A DNA stretch of 64,000 bases, from contig CAVSMM010000009.1 of assembly GCA_963729165.1 (NCBI GenBank), forward strand, positions 1 through 64,000, given 5' to 3'. Source of the DNA: JACCZX01 sp963729165 (GTDB taxonomy: Bacteria; Pseudomonadota; Gammaproteobacteria; Burkholderiales; Burkholderiaceae_F). The position numbers and the translations under genes are program-made. Below are positions 8,362 to 17,159 of this stretch, in pieces (position 1 is the stretch's first letter; each line of letters begins with the position of its first letter). The notes under the pieces were generated by a model that saw nothing but the letters and a program-made list of their open reading frames with translations, did not search any database and had not been told where the DNA came from.

Positions 8362-9165
8362 ATGCGAATATGGGACTGGCGTTACGTGGGCTTTGTCGGG
8401 CTGTGCATCGGTGGTTGTGTGGCCATGCCAGATGGTGCGCGCTCCGAAACGAAGGCAGCTGTGGCACCGACGGGCAAACTCCGTGTTGCGTTTGTTTCGC
8501 CGGCGCCGCTCTATGCGACGAAGGATCCCGCTACAGGCGAGCTCAAAGGCGTTGCCGTCGATCTCGGGAAAGAGCTCTCTCGCCGCGTCGGCGTGCCGTT
8601 TGAGCCGGTCGGTTATGCGAACGTGCCCGCGCTACTTGCGGCTGCGAAGACCGGCGAATGGGACGTCGCGCTGATGGGAATCAATGCTGAGCGCGCGACA
8701 ATGATGGATTTCTCGGCGCCTTACATGGAAGTCGAACTGGGCTACCTCGTCCGCGCCGGTGTTTCTATCGCCACGGCGTCGGACGTGGACAAGGCCGGGG
8801 TCCGGGTTGGCGTGCCCGAAAAGGGCGGTGCTGACGTCTATCTTTCCCGCACGTTGAAGAATGCAATGCTCATCCGCGCCCCGAATGCCGCTGAACTCTA
8901 TGCTCTGCTCCGCGACGGAAAGGCCGACGTGATTGCCGCGACCAAGACAGCCCTTCTCGTCGAAGCCGAGAAGCAGCCCGGTTCGCGGGTTCTCGATGGT
9001 CGGTTCCTCTCTGAACCGATTGGTATGGGCGTACCGAAGGGGCGCGATTCCGCTGCCGCCGTGTACGTCGGCAAGTTCGTCGAAGCGGCGAAAGCAGAGG
9101 GGCTCATGAAGTCCGCCATCGAGCGGGCCGGACTGCGCGGTGTAGTGGTGGCGCCACCAAAGTGA
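8362..9165 (+). CDS. Family 3 periplasmic solute-binding protein
   Basis: This 267-residue protein has an N-terminal hydrophobic leader with a possible lipobox (CIGGC). The fold follows SBP_bac_3: LRVAFVSPAPLYATKDP, GVAVDLGKELSRRVGVP, then WDVALMGINAERATMMDFSAPY. That last block is the region binding the amino group and carboxylate of amino acids in this family. GGAGAGGA lies about 7 bases before ATG 8362. No permease or ATPase gene is adjacent, so it is an orphan receptor or works with a distant transporter. The ligand is probably a polar amino acid or small organic acid, but this is not certain. Confidence 0.75.
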   Translation: MRIWDWRYVGFVGLCIGGCVAMPDGARSETKAAVAPTGKLRVAFVSPAPLYATKDPATGELKGVAVDLGKELSRRVGVPFEPVGYANVPALLAAAKTGEWDVALMGINAERATMMDFSAPYMEVELGYLVRAGVSIATASDVDKAGVRVGVPEKGGADVYLSRTLKNAMLIRAPNAAELYALLRDGKADVIAATKTALLVEAEKQPGSRVLDGRFLSEPIGMGVPKGRDSAAAVYVGKFVEAAKAEGLMKSAIERAGLRGVVVAPPK

Positions 9166-9251
9166 ATCTCCGGGGTTTGGGGACACGCCCACGTGTGCGC
9201 GAAGTGGGCACGGTTGGCTGTCTGCTTCGAACGCTTATGTCTGCAATGGGA

Positions 9252-9752
9252 CTTCGACTGCAGGAGGACGCTCGCTGATCGACACCGCGTCACTGATTTG
9301 CCCGTGGATGCTGGTCTTTTGCGTATGGTGTCGCGAACGACGCATGCCGCGAGTGCGCCGCAAGTGCGCCATCAGCTCTTTCTTCAGAGCGCCGCGTGCC
9401 TGGATGAACAGGCTGCGATAGATCGTCTCGTGGGACACCTGCAAGGCTTTGACATCAGGGTGGGCACGCTGCAACCAGCCGGCAATCTGCTCAGGCGACC
9501 ACTCAAGGCACAGCTTATCTGCCACGAGGTGGGCGAGCGCTCGGTTCTGCAAAAGTTTACAGACCTGTGGGCGACAACCTCGAGCCCACGTTGCTGCATC
9601 CGCTTGGCTGGCTCGATAGCCTTGCGCACCCTCATTGCGCCGGATCTCGCGACTGATCGTGGAGGGTGCGCAGCAGAGCGTCGCCGCGATGGCTCGCATT
9701 GACTTGCCTGCTACCACGCCGCGCGAGATCTCTTCTCGCTCGCTCAGGGTGT
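9252..9752 (-). mobile_element. IS30-family remnant, internal transposase fragment
   Basis: This roughly 500-bp fragment on the minus strand encodes about 165 residues closely matching the middle of the IS30 transposase at 1041-2269. It runs from LSEREEISRGVVAGKS through APSTISREIRRNEGAQG and HETIYRSLFIQARGAL to SISERPPAVE. Both ends are missing, with no inverted repeats, no DDE aspartates and no start region. It therefore cannot move. Differences such as TLCCAPS versus ALGRAPS show that it is a diverged relative and not a recent copy. The sequence beyond 9752 returns to the dispersed repeat. Confidence 0.8.
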
Positions 9753-9770
9753 CGAAAGCGGCGAGTCGCG

Positions 9771-9792
9771 TATCGGCCAGTAGCGGTCATTG
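9771..9792 (-). repeat. Dispersed intergenic repeat copy
   Basis: On the minus strand this reads CAATGACCGCTACTGGCCGA plus two bases. It directly flanks the IS30 remnant, just as another copy flanks the intact element. Confidence 0.45.
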
Positions 9793-9921
9793 CCCAGCAC
9801 TTTCTCACTCGCCCGAAAGCTTCAGGCGAAACTCATTAACGCATCATCGCGAGATCCGGTTATTCCGGGTTGAATTGCAAAAGCAGGCGCATACTCGCGT
9901 CGCACACTCTGGAGGTGTCCG

Positions 9922-10173
9922 ATGAGCGATCCTGTAGCTCCGCTGGTGCTCGATCTGCTCGAGTGGGTCGGTACTGAGCCGCGTCCTTACCGAGAGGTCA
10001 TCGATGTGTGGCGAACTTCATGTCCTCGGCTCCCAGTTTGGGAGACGGCCAATGAGCAGGGGTTGCTAGAACACATCCACGTCCAAGGACGCGAGGCAAT
10101 GGTTTCCATCTCCCAGCGAGGGGCAAACCTTTTGGCGGAGCGTCGTATCCTCTCCGCAGGTACCGCAGCGTGA
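9922..10173 (+). CDS. Conserved hypothetical protein, small
   Basis: This 83-residue soluble protein has GGAGG six bases before ATG 9922. The sequence DLLEWVGTEPRPYREVIDVW then TSCPRLPVWE, ending in a VSISQRGANLLAERR helix, has the layout of a compact winged-helix domain. I recall similar unannotated proteins in other betaproteobacteria. DNA binding is an inference from shape only. It lies between the IS30 remnant and the organic-acid cluster. Confidence 0.6.
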   Translation: MSDPVAPLVLDLLEWVGTEPRPYREVIDVWRTSCPRLPVWETANEQGLLEHIHVQGREAMVSISQRGANLLAERRILSAGTAA

Positions 10174-10258
10174 ACGAAAAAAGCCGCACCCTCAGGGACG
10201 ACCGTGTCGAAAACCTAGCGCGCTCGGCAATTTGGTACAGCTCTCGGAAAGACGATTG

Positions 10259-11165
10259 TTAAGCCCCAAACAAGGGTTCGGTAAGACCGCAAACTCCCGG
10301 GACGCACGCAAACAAACTACCCGCGAGCGGCTGATCCGGCCACTCCATGGCAGGACCCCCACGCCGAATCGTTGTGATGTACAGGCGTGTCAAGGCGTGA
10401 TCCGCCGAAGGCGACCATCGATGGCCATTTCACCGGCAGCAGGACAACTTTATCGACTCTTCCCGTTGGGTCGTATCGCACGACTTTTCCGGCGTCGATG
10501 TGCGCCGACCAGTATCCGCCCTCTGCGTCGCAGCAAGCACCATCCGGGCGGCCCTCTTCGCCGTGCGTGTGCGCGAACACGCGCCGGTTGCTGATCGTGC
10601 CGCGCGCGCCATCAAAGTCGAAAGCCCAGATGGTTCGCACCATCGTGTTCGAATCGGAAAAGTACATCGTTCGTCCGTCCGGCGAAAACGCCAGGCCATT
10701 CGATGTTCCTAGACCATCAAGCATTCGGGTGCAGCGAAGATCGCCGTCGACTCGGTAGAGCGTGCCATATCGATCTGCCGGGGATGATGGATCTCGCATC
10801 GATCCGACCCAGAAGCGGCCGCTCGAATCGCAGCGGCCGTCGTTCATTCGATTCAGCGGTTGCCCCGGCTCGGGAGCGAGTACGAAGCGCTTGTCGCCGG
10901 TTGCGAACTCCAGAAAGTGCAGGCCTGACCGGGTCGCTATCAGTAGCTGTCCGCGCTCCGACCGGAGAGCGAGCGATCCGATTTGCTCGCCAACGTCGCA
11001 CGCTTCGTCGCGTTGCGTGGTCGGATCGAAGCGATGTACAGAGTGGCCGTCGATATCAACCCAATAAAGAGCGCGCAGCCGCGAGTCCCACACAGGACAC
11101 TCACCCTTGGGCCCGCCGCCTCCACGCACTTGCAACACACATTCGGCCGTCAAGCGGGTCGTCAT
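10259..11165 (-). CDS. SMP-30/gluconolactonase-family lactonase, one frame break
   Basis: This is a six-bladed beta-propeller hydrolase of about 300 residues that would open sugar-acid lactones. Family marks include GECPVWDSRLRALYWVDI, NRMNDGRCDSSGRFWVGSM and SNGLAFSPDGRTMYFSDS, which hold the metal-binding Glu, Asn and Asp. Near 10386 one extra C breaks the frame. In the next frame the protein continues LYITTIRRGG to a normal end GLTEPLFGA at stop 10259. The start at 11165 (MTTRLTAECV) is preferred over 11222. It begins a run of organic-acid genes and may feed them with an aldonate. Confidence 0.75.
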
Positions 11166-11235
11166 AGTGTGTGGCCGATGCAGATCTTGGCGAGAGCTGT
11201 CCGCAGATGCAGTGCGCATCAATCGAATGACGTTG

Positions 11236-11905
11236 TCAGGCCAGTAACTTCTTAAGCCGACGAATCGCTGATGCCGGACTCGTCATTACCTTCGCCCCAG
11301 GCAACACAGCTTGAACGCCGGCCGCCGCTCGCGCCATGGAAAACTGAGCCAACATAACCACATCACACTTCGACAAGCCCGCCGCCGCGGCAGCGATCAT
11401 GGCAGTCGTGTTCGTCTGCGCGGCCTTCCTGCAGCGCAGCCAGCGCGGGAGCGACCGTTCGCGCTTCGATATCAACGTGCACACCACGCCGCTCGGCGAG
11501 CGCCTGCAACTCCGAACACATCGACGGGATGCTTGGAGCGAATGTGGCAAGCAGTCCAACCCTCTGCCCCGAGTCCAGCGCCTCTTCCAGCATTGCTTCG
11601 TTGGGTTTCAGAACCGGCACTGGCACCGCGAGGCGGGCCGCATCAATCGCGACACCGAACGCAGAACACGTGAACAGCACTGCATCGGCGCCGGCCTCAT
11701 GGACGTAGCGTGCCAGCGAAACGAAGCGCGCGGTGATTGCATCATTGAGATGACCCGCCTCGGCCAGGTCCGCAGAAAGCGAGTCTTCCAGCAAATTGGT
11801 CGTTCGCGCTTCGGGCCAGAGCGACGCAAACGCCGCTCGAATCGGTTCGATCGCGACGGCAGTGGCATGAATCAGTGCGATGTGCGGAGTAAGCGCACCC
11901 ATCAA
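11236..11905 (-). CDS. Asp/Glu racemase superfamily protein, one frame break
   Basis: About 222 residues belong to the aspartate/glutamate racemase and arylmalonate decarboxylase fold. The first catalytic cysteine region is seen as DAVLFTCSAFG. The second site reads DVVMLAQFSMA, with no cysteine, as in single-cysteine members that act on other diacids. One extra base near 11405 shifts the frame; the C-terminal part (AMIAAAAAGLSKCDVV to AIRRLKKLLA) continues in the next frame to stop 11236. It ends a minus-strand run with the GntR regulator (10 bases upstream) and a beta-decarboxylating dehydrogenase, so its substrate is probably a small dicarboxylate. Confidence 0.7.
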
Positions 11906-11915
11906 GCTTCTCGTC

Positions 11916-12623
11916 TCACGATTGCCGCATCTCGAATCGCTTCAGGATGCCGGTGAGTTCGGCGGCGCCGCGGCGGCGCTGCTGCCAGTGCAATTCGCGA
12001 GCCGCCGTCGCCTCACCGCGCTTGATCAATTTGACGAGTTCCTTGTGCGCGGCCGTCGAGCGCACCGGCTTGACTCGATACGGCAAAGTCTGCAGGCGTG
12101 CACGACCCACCTGTTCGCGAAACGCAAAGGCGATCTGCGCAAGGCGCCGATTGCCACACAACTCGACCAACGTGCGGTGAAACTGCTCGTCGGCTTTTGC
12201 CCATGCCGTCAGGTCTTCCGAGGACAGCGCCGTCTCCATCGTTGCGATCGTTGCGTCGAGTCGGCGAATCTCGGCGGCGCTCATTTCCTTTTCAGCAAGC
12301 AGCTCGACTGCTGCGCCTTCGATACCGGTAAGAATCTGATAAATCTCGATCATGTCCGTGGGCGCAATGGGCAGCACGCGCATGCCACGCCGCGCGACCC
12401 GCTCGATGAGGCCTTCGTTTTCGAGCCGCAAAAGCGCTTCCCGCACCGGCGTGCGGCTCATGCGCAGCATCAATGCCAGCTCAGGCTCCAACGCCTGGAA
12501 GTTAGGCGGTAGCTCGTTGGCCACGATGCGCCGTTTCAACTCGAGGTAACAGCGCTCAGCCAGCGAAGGCGCAGCAGAGCGCATGCCGCTGCTGCGTACA
12601 AGTGAAAGTCCAGGCTGGCCCAC
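11916..12623 (-). CDS. GntR-family regulator, FadR/FCD subgroup
   Basis: This 235-residue regulator has a winged helix at about residues 22-85 (ALEPELALMLRMSRTPVREALLRLENEGL, here split as LALMLRMSRTPVREALLRLE and flanks). It is followed by an all-helical FCD ligand domain with the metal-binding Asp/His pattern (DEQFHRTLVELCGN). FCD regulators sense small organic acids. It lies between the racemase-like gene and the dehydrogenase in one minus-strand run, so it probably controls this cluster. It may also control the divergent Bug receptor gene at 13887 through the GTATAC site near 13859. Confidence 0.85.
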   Translation of the reverse strand: MGQPGLSLVRSSGMRSAAPSLAERCYLELKRRIVANELPPNFQALEPELALMLRMSRTPVREALLRLENEGLIERVARRGMRVLPIAPTDMIEIYQILTGIEGAAVELLAEKEMSAAEIRRLDATIATMETALSSEDLTAWAKADEQFHRTLVELCGNRRLAQIAFAFREQVGRARLQTLPYRVKPVRSTAAHKELVKLIKRGEATAARELHWQQRRRGAAELTGILKRFEMRQS

Positions 12624-12637
12624 GCGTTCTTGAAGTG

Positions 12638-13735
12638 CTATGCGGCCCTAGGGGCGCGCGAAAACGAGGAAGCGCTGCGATCGATCTGCGCCACCACGCT
12701 CGCGCTAAACGCGCGCGTACCGAGCGGACCGCCGAGGTCGCCCGTGCGTTGATTAGGGTCGGCCAGCACGGCATCCAGCGCCCGGTCGATGCAAGCGGCA
12801 GCGTCGCTCAGATCGCTACGCGCGTGGCGCGTGCCGAGCCAATCGAGCAACATACCGGATGACAGAATCAGCGACGTCGGATTGGCCTTGTCCTGGCCCG
12901 CGATGTCAGGCGCGGAACCATGCGCCGCGTTGGCCGCTGCATGATCATCGCCGGCGTTCAGCGCGGCTGCGAGTCCCAGACCACCGCTCATCGCCGCCGC
13001 TTCGTTCGACAGAATGTCGCCGAACATATTAGTGATCACCACCACATCGAACTGTTGTGGACGATGGTAAAGCAGCGCCGCCATGGTATCGACCATCACG
13101 CCTTCGAATACCACATCCGGATACTGCGCTGCCATTTCGCGCACCTCACGCATAAAGAGCCCGTCGGTCATTTTGAGGACCGTTTCCTTGTGCACTGCCG
13201 TCACTTTGCTGCGGCGTCGCCGCGCCAGGTCGAACGCCGAACGCGCGATCCTGCGCGATGCGTGCGCCGTGATCTTGCGGATCGAAAGCGCGAGATCGGG
13301 CGTGGGCATTACTTCTGCGTGGCCGAGAAACATATTGCGGTCAGCGTAAAAGCCTTCGGTGTTTTCGCGCACCATGACCATGTCCAGGCCCGGCCGCGCG
13401 TCGGGAATACCAGCGCGAGCGCGACTGGGGCGGATGTTTGCGTACAAGTCCAGTAAGCGACGCACCGCGCCGGGCACATTAATGCCCCCTTGCTCAACGG
13501 GCGGGTAGTGGGTCATTGAAGCGGGCCCAAGTACAACACCGGCTGCCTGCTTGGCCGCGCTCACAACGTAATCGGGAAGCGTGGTGCGATGCTGAGGCAG
13601 CGCGGCCAATCCGACCTCCATGGTTTCGAATCGCAGCCCCAGCGAAAACACCTCGTTAACGCGCTCAAGTACGCGGTGAGCGCCGTCGGTGATCTCGGGA
13701 CCGACGTGGTCGCCCGGCAGGATCAATATATCCAT
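12638..13735 (-). CDS. Isocitrate/isopropylmalate-type beta-decarboxylating dehydrogenase
   Basis: This 365-residue NAD(P)-dependent enzyme oxidises a 2-hydroxy acid with loss of the beta carboxylate. Seen motifs are LPGDHVGPEI at the N-terminus, MVRENTEGFYADR, the catalytic Lys block KVTAVHKETVLKMTDG, and the metal-binding ITNMFGDILSNEAA with AHGSAPDIAG. The sequence is nearer to tartrate or D-malate dehydrogenases than to LeuB, and a leucine operon is absent. Its neighbours (GntR, racemase-like, Bug receptor) support a catabolic role on a hydroxydicarboxylate. The exact substrate cannot be read. Confidence 0.8.
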   Translation of the reverse strand: MDILILPGDHVGPEITDGAHRVLERVNEVFSLGLRFETMEVGLAALPQHRTTLPDYVVSAAKQAAGVVLGPASMTHYPPVEQGGINVPGAVRRLLDLYANIRPSRARAGIPDARPGLDMVMVRENTEGFYADRNMFLGHAEVMPTPDLALSIRKITAHASRRIARSAFDLARRRRSKVTAVHKETVLKMTDGLFMREVREMAAQYPDVVFEGVMVDTMAALLYHRPQQFDVVVITNMFGDILSNEAAAMSGGLGLAAALNAGDDHAAANAAHGSAPDIAGQDKANPTSLILSSGMLLDWLGTRHARSDLSDAAACIDRALDAVLADPNQRTGDLGGPLGTRAFSASVVAQIDRSASSFSRAPRAA

Positions 13736-13818
13736 TGCTCTCGTAACGTATTCATCGAGTCAAGAGCATAGGCACCGCTCTGCGTACCGTCAACGGGAAT
13801 AGACTGAAACCAATCATC

Positions 13819-13864
13819 TTGACAGCGGTAACGCACCGGCATATCGTGGTTTGATAACGTATAC
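13819..13864 (+). promoter_or_regulatory. Sigma-70-like promoter with GTATAC operator candidate
   Basis: TTGACA at 13819-13824 is followed after 17 bases by TATCGT at 13842-13847. A GTATAC palindrome lies at 13859-13864, about where transcription would begin. It is the divergent region between the dehydrogenase and the Bug gene. A GntR/FCD regulator gene close by makes a repressor site plausible. Confidence 0.45.
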
Positions 13865-13886
13865 ATAGATGGATAGGAGACACCTT

Positions 13887-14852
13887 ATGCGGCTAACAAC
13901 ACACTTGCTTGCCGGCGCCATGCTCTGCGCCCTAGCGACAGCGGCAATCGGGCAAAGCTATCCCAGCAAACCGATCCGATTCGTGGTCGGATTCGCGCCC
14001 GGCGGGGGCACAGACGTGATGGCGCGCACGATCGGCGCCAAGCTGGGCGAAGCGTTGGGCACTCAAGTCGTGATTGAAAACCGTCCCGGAGCCAACGGCA
14101 ATCTAGCAGCCGAGCAGACTGCAAAGGCGGCGCCCGATGGATACACGCTGATGATTATTTCCGTGTCGCATGCGATAAGCCGTTCGTTGTACAAGAATCT
14201 GCGCTATGACTTGCTGAACGACTACGCGCCGTTGTCGAGCATTGCCACAGTCCCGAATGTGATCGTAGTCGGATCGTCGCGTCCCGTAAGTTCGCTGAAG
14301 GAGCTGATCGCACAGGCGAAGGCCGAGCCGCGCCGTATCACTTATGGCACGTCGGGTGCCGGCAGCCCCGAACATATGGCCGCCGCCATGTTGAGTTTGA
14401 TGGCGGGCATCGAAATGGTCCACGTCCCCTACAAAGGCGGAGCGCTCTCGGCGCTCGATGTGGTCGCAGGCCATGTCGACGTCGGATTCAACACAATGCC
14501 GGTTGCACTTCCGCATATAAAGGCCGGCAAGATGAAGGCGCTCGCGGTCACCGACGCGAAGAGAGTGGGCGTGCTGCCCGACGTTCCGACTGTTGCGGAG
14601 TCAGGCTACCCTCAATACTCAATATCGACGTGGTACGGCATAGTGGTACCGACCGGCACACCTAAGGAAATCGTCACCCGCCTGAACGGGGAAATCGCAA
14701 AAATTCTCACACTCCCGGACGTGCGCGAGCGCTTGGCAGGTCTGGGCGCCGAGCCGCTGGGTGGAAGCCCTGACCAATTCGGACAATTGATGCAAACTGA
14801 GGTGACGAGGTTCGCGCAGATTGTTAAAGATGCCAATCTGCAGGGCGAATAG
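13887..14852 (+). CDS. Bug-family (TctC-like) periplasmic receptor
   Basis: This 321-residue receptor starts at ATG 13887, with AGGAGA six bases upstream. The signal peptide is AGAMLCALATAAIG. Family marks are YPSKPIRFVVGFAPGGGTD (the first carboxylate-binding loop), VIENRPGANG, AAPDGYTL and HVPYKGG. Bug proteins bind one small carboxylate through two ordered water molecules. No TctA/TctB genes are next to it, so it is an orphan receptor, common in Bordetella-like genomes. It is divergent from the dehydrogenase/GntR run and is followed 28 bases later by a small monooxygenase. Confidence 0.85.
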   Translation: MRLTTHLLAGAMLCALATAAIGQSYPSKPIRFVVGFAPGGGTDVMARTIGAKLGEALGTQVVIENRPGANGNLAAEQTAKAAPDGYTLMIISVSHAISRSLYKNLRYDLLNDYAPLSSIATVPNVIVVGSSRPVSSLKELIAQAKAEPRRITYGTSGAGSPEHMAAAMLSLMAGIEMVHVPYKGGALSALDVVAGHVDVGFNTMPVALPHIKAGKMKALAVTDAKRVGVLPDVPTVAESGYPQYSISTWYGIVVPTGTPKEIVTRLNGEIAKILTLPDVRERLAGLGAEPLGGSPDQFGQLMQTEVTRFAQIVKDANLQGE

Positions 14853-14880
14853 GGCCAGGCGGAAGAGGAGCGAGACGGTT

Positions 14881-15174
14881 GTGTACGCGGTCACAGTTCA
14901 TATCCTGATCCGGTCTGAGTTCACCTCAGCGTTTCGGGAGCGGATGTTGAACAACGCGCGCACATCGCGAAGCAGTGAGCCCGGATGCAGGCAGTTCGAC
15001 GTCACTGTATCGCCCGAGGACTCCAATCACTTCTTTCTGTACGAGATTTACGATGATGAAGCGGCTTTCGACACGCACCGTGCGACGACGCACTATCGAG
15101 AATTTATTGACGCAACATCACCGTGGATCGTAAGCAAGCAGGCGCAGTTTTTTCATCGCATCGACCCGAACTAG
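14881..15174 (+). CDS. Antibiotic-biosynthesis-monooxygenase-fold small protein (YgiN-like)
   Basis: This encodes 97 residues from GTG 14881, with GAGGAG eight bases upstream. The dimeric alpha/beta ferredoxin-like ABM fold is shown by VYAVTVHILIRSEF, EPGCRQFDVTVSPEDSN, FLYEIYDDEAAFDTHR and a C-terminal strand. Relatives act as quinol monooxygenases or degrade small aromatic or organic molecules without a cofactor. It probably shares a transcript with the Bug receptor just upstream. A longer ATG start in the same frame overlaps the receptor gene and is less likely. Confidence 0.75.
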   Translation: MYAVTVHILIRSEFTSAFRERMLNNARTSRSSEPGCRQFDVTVSPEDSNHFFLYEIYDDEAAFDTHRATTHYREFIDATSPWIVSKQAQFFHRIDPN

Positions 15175-15498
15175 CGCTGGTCCACCCGCCGGGCGTGCGA
15201 TTGAGCAGCGCCTGACTGTGCCCGCGAGTCTTCGCGCCGACGTGTCCGCTTTTGTCGCCGTGTGGTGTCCGCTACGGGTCGTTAGCGGTCATCGAGGCGT
15301 TGCGAAAACAGTGTTTGGGTAACTCTGACGATGGACGAGATTTTGTTTATGATCGAGCGATAGCTAAGTTCTGGGTAGCGCTCAATCGATACGTTGGCGT
15401 AACTCTGACGATGTCCATTTGCAATTACCTTTGGTACCTGATCAGGGTCGCCGGCGGCGGGAAACAAGGACCTTCGCTCGCCTCGACTTGATTGGCAG
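15175..15498. repeat. Intergenic repeats: palindrome copy and two GTAACTCTGACGATG units
   Basis: No gene is supported in this 324-base spacer. At 15241-15291 two TGTCCGCT units 24 bases apart, then ACGGGTCGTTAGCGGTCA, match the site that the IS30 element split at 1003-1040/2270-2283. Two direct copies of GTAACTCTGACGATG end at 15333 and 15413, and a third related copy ends at 19863. Confidence 0.5.
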
Positions 15499-17064
15499 CT
15501 ATATGAGTACCTTCTCGTACAACTTTGCGCCGTTAAGGTCCTTGATCTGAACCCGAAGGGCACCGGTCTTGCCATCGATCTTTGCAAGCCCATAGTATTG
15601 CCCGCCTTCAGTGGGCGACACGTTGACGCGGCCTCCGGGTGATTTCTCGAACATCACCTGCGGCCCGAAGGTGTTGTCGAGCTTGCCCGGGCCGAAGCCA
15701 CCGGCGTGCATCGGCCCGGCAACAAACTCCCAGAACGGATTGAAGTCGGTGAACTGCGCTTTTGCCGGGTCGTAGTAATGCGCTGCCGCGTAGTGCACAT
15801 CTGCAGTGATCCAAACGACATTGCGAACATTTTCTCGTTTCAGGTAACGGAACAGATCAGCGAACTCGTGCTCGCGGCCGAGCGGCGGCCCGTCGCCGTT
15901 GGCCACCGCTTCGAACCGGTCGCGACCTTCGGCGTCCTTGCCGTCACCCACAAGCAAGCCTAGTGGCATGTCGGCGGAAACGACCTTCCATTTCGCCTTC
16001 GAGCGTTTGAGCGAGTCCTTCAGCCACGCGAGCTGCTGCACGCCGAGGAATGCGGAGTCCGGCCCCGGGCGCTCCTGCCGGTTGTGCGAGTTGGGACCGC
16101 GGTACGTGCGCATGTCGATGACGAACACATCGAGCAGCGGCCCGTATGAAATTTTGCGATACACACGCTCGGACTCGTCTGCGCCATGCCAGCGAATCGG
16201 CGCCCATTCCATGAAGGCGCGAGTGGCGCGCGCGGTAAGAAGCTGCACGTTCTTCTCGGTGTAGCGTTTGTCGCCCGAAAGGTCCTTGGAGTCGGACCAG
16301 TTGTTCGTCACCTCGTGGTCGTCCCACTGCCAGATCTGCGGCACTTCAGCGGACAGGCGACGCACGTTCTCGTCCATCAGGTTGTAGGCATACCGGCCGC
16401 GAAACTCCTTCAGTGTTTCGGCCACTTTGCTAACTTCCTCCGTCACGACGTTTTTCCACACTGTGTCGCCGGGCAGCTTCACCTCCGCAGCAATGGGGCC
16501 GTCGGCATAGATCGTGTCGCCGCAATGCACGAAGAAGTCGGGTCGGTCGCGCCGAACCGTTTCATAGCATTTCATCCCGCCCCACTCGGGGCTGATACCC
16601 CAGCCCTGCCCCGCCGTGTCGCCCGACCACGCAAACGTCACGTCGCGGCGCCCGCTCGGCGGCGTGCGAAACCGGCCGGAGACGGGTTCCGACATCGTCT
16701 TTCCAGTGGACAGTTCTTCGAACGCGACTCGCACGAACACTTCGCGGTCCGAGGGCAATCCCACCAAGTCAAGCCGCGCGGTGTAGTCGCTCGTCTCGAG
16801 CGCCAGAGGGCCGCGCACGCGAACTGCGTCGCGGAAATCTTCGTGGAAGGCCCGCTCGACCACGAGGCGCGCGGGTCGATCCGCACGGCTCCAGATTAGG
16901 GCGCGGTCGGCACTCACATCTCCGATCTGCAGGCCCGACGTGACCGCTGGCCTCATCCGGTCCGAAGTAATCACTGCAGGCGCCTGGCCGAGTGCAGGAA
17001 GCGCAAGCGCTACCCCGGAGCCAAGTGTGGTTTTGATGAACTTACGGCGGTTGTAGCTGGTCAT
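15499..17064 (-). CDS. phoD: Alkaline phosphatase D (PhoD family)
   Basis: This 521-residue secreted phosphodiesterase/phosphomonoesterase releases phosphate from organic phosphorus outside the cytoplasm. The N-terminus carries a twin-arginine signal (NRRKFIKTTLGSG), so it should be exported folded by Tat. Fe/Ca-site motifs seen are FFVHCGDTIYADG, IWQWDDHEVTNNW, VFVIDMRTYRGP and WITADVHYAAAHYYDP. GGAGA precedes ATG 17064; the longer start at 17100 would push the Tat motif inward. Length fits the family. No Pho box could be confirmed by eye. It stands alone between the monooxygenase and the PNPOx-like gene. Confidence 0.9.
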   Translation of the reverse strand: MTSYNRRKFIKTTLGSGVALALPALGQAPAVITSDRMRPAVTSGLQIGDVSADRALIWSRADRPARLVVERAFHEDFRDAVRVRGPLALETSDYTARLDLVGLPSDREVFVRVAFEELSTGKTMSEPVSGRFRTPPSGRRDVTFAWSGDTAGQGWGISPEWGGMKCYETVRRDRPDFFVHCGDTIYADGPIAAEVKLPGDTVWKNVVTEEVSKVAETLKEFRGRYAYNLMDENVRRLSAEVPQIWQWDDHEVTNNWSDSKDLSGDKRYTEKNVQLLTARATRAFMEWAPIRWHGADESERVYRKISYGPLLDVFVIDMRTYRGPNSHNRQERPGPDSAFLGVQQLAWLKDSLKRSKAKWKVVSADMPLGLLVGDGKDAEGRDRFEAVANGDGPPLGREHEFADLFRYLKRENVRNVVWITADVHYAAAHYYDPAKAQFTDFNPFWEFVAGPMHAGGFGPGKLDNTFGPQVMFEKSPGGRVNVSPTEGGQYYGLAKIDGKTGALRVQIKDLNGAKLYEKVLI

Positions 17065-17159
17065 GCGCGTCTCCGTCGATGAGCGAAGACCATGTTCCAC
17101 GCAGACTATTACTGCAGTCTGACCGCTACGATGCGATCAATCGATCTTCTTTTCCTCGC

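Noticed and set aside
9193..9702. Long plus-strand frame of 169 residues
   Set aside because: It is the antisense of the IS30 fragment, whose minus-strand reading matches the transposase.
15300..15420. CRISPR-like array from repeated GTAACTCTGACGATG
   Set aside because: Only two local copies exist, spacing is irregular, and no cas genes are present.
16186..16899. Plus-strand 237-residue frame
   Set aside because: It is antisense to phoD, which carries all the family motifs.
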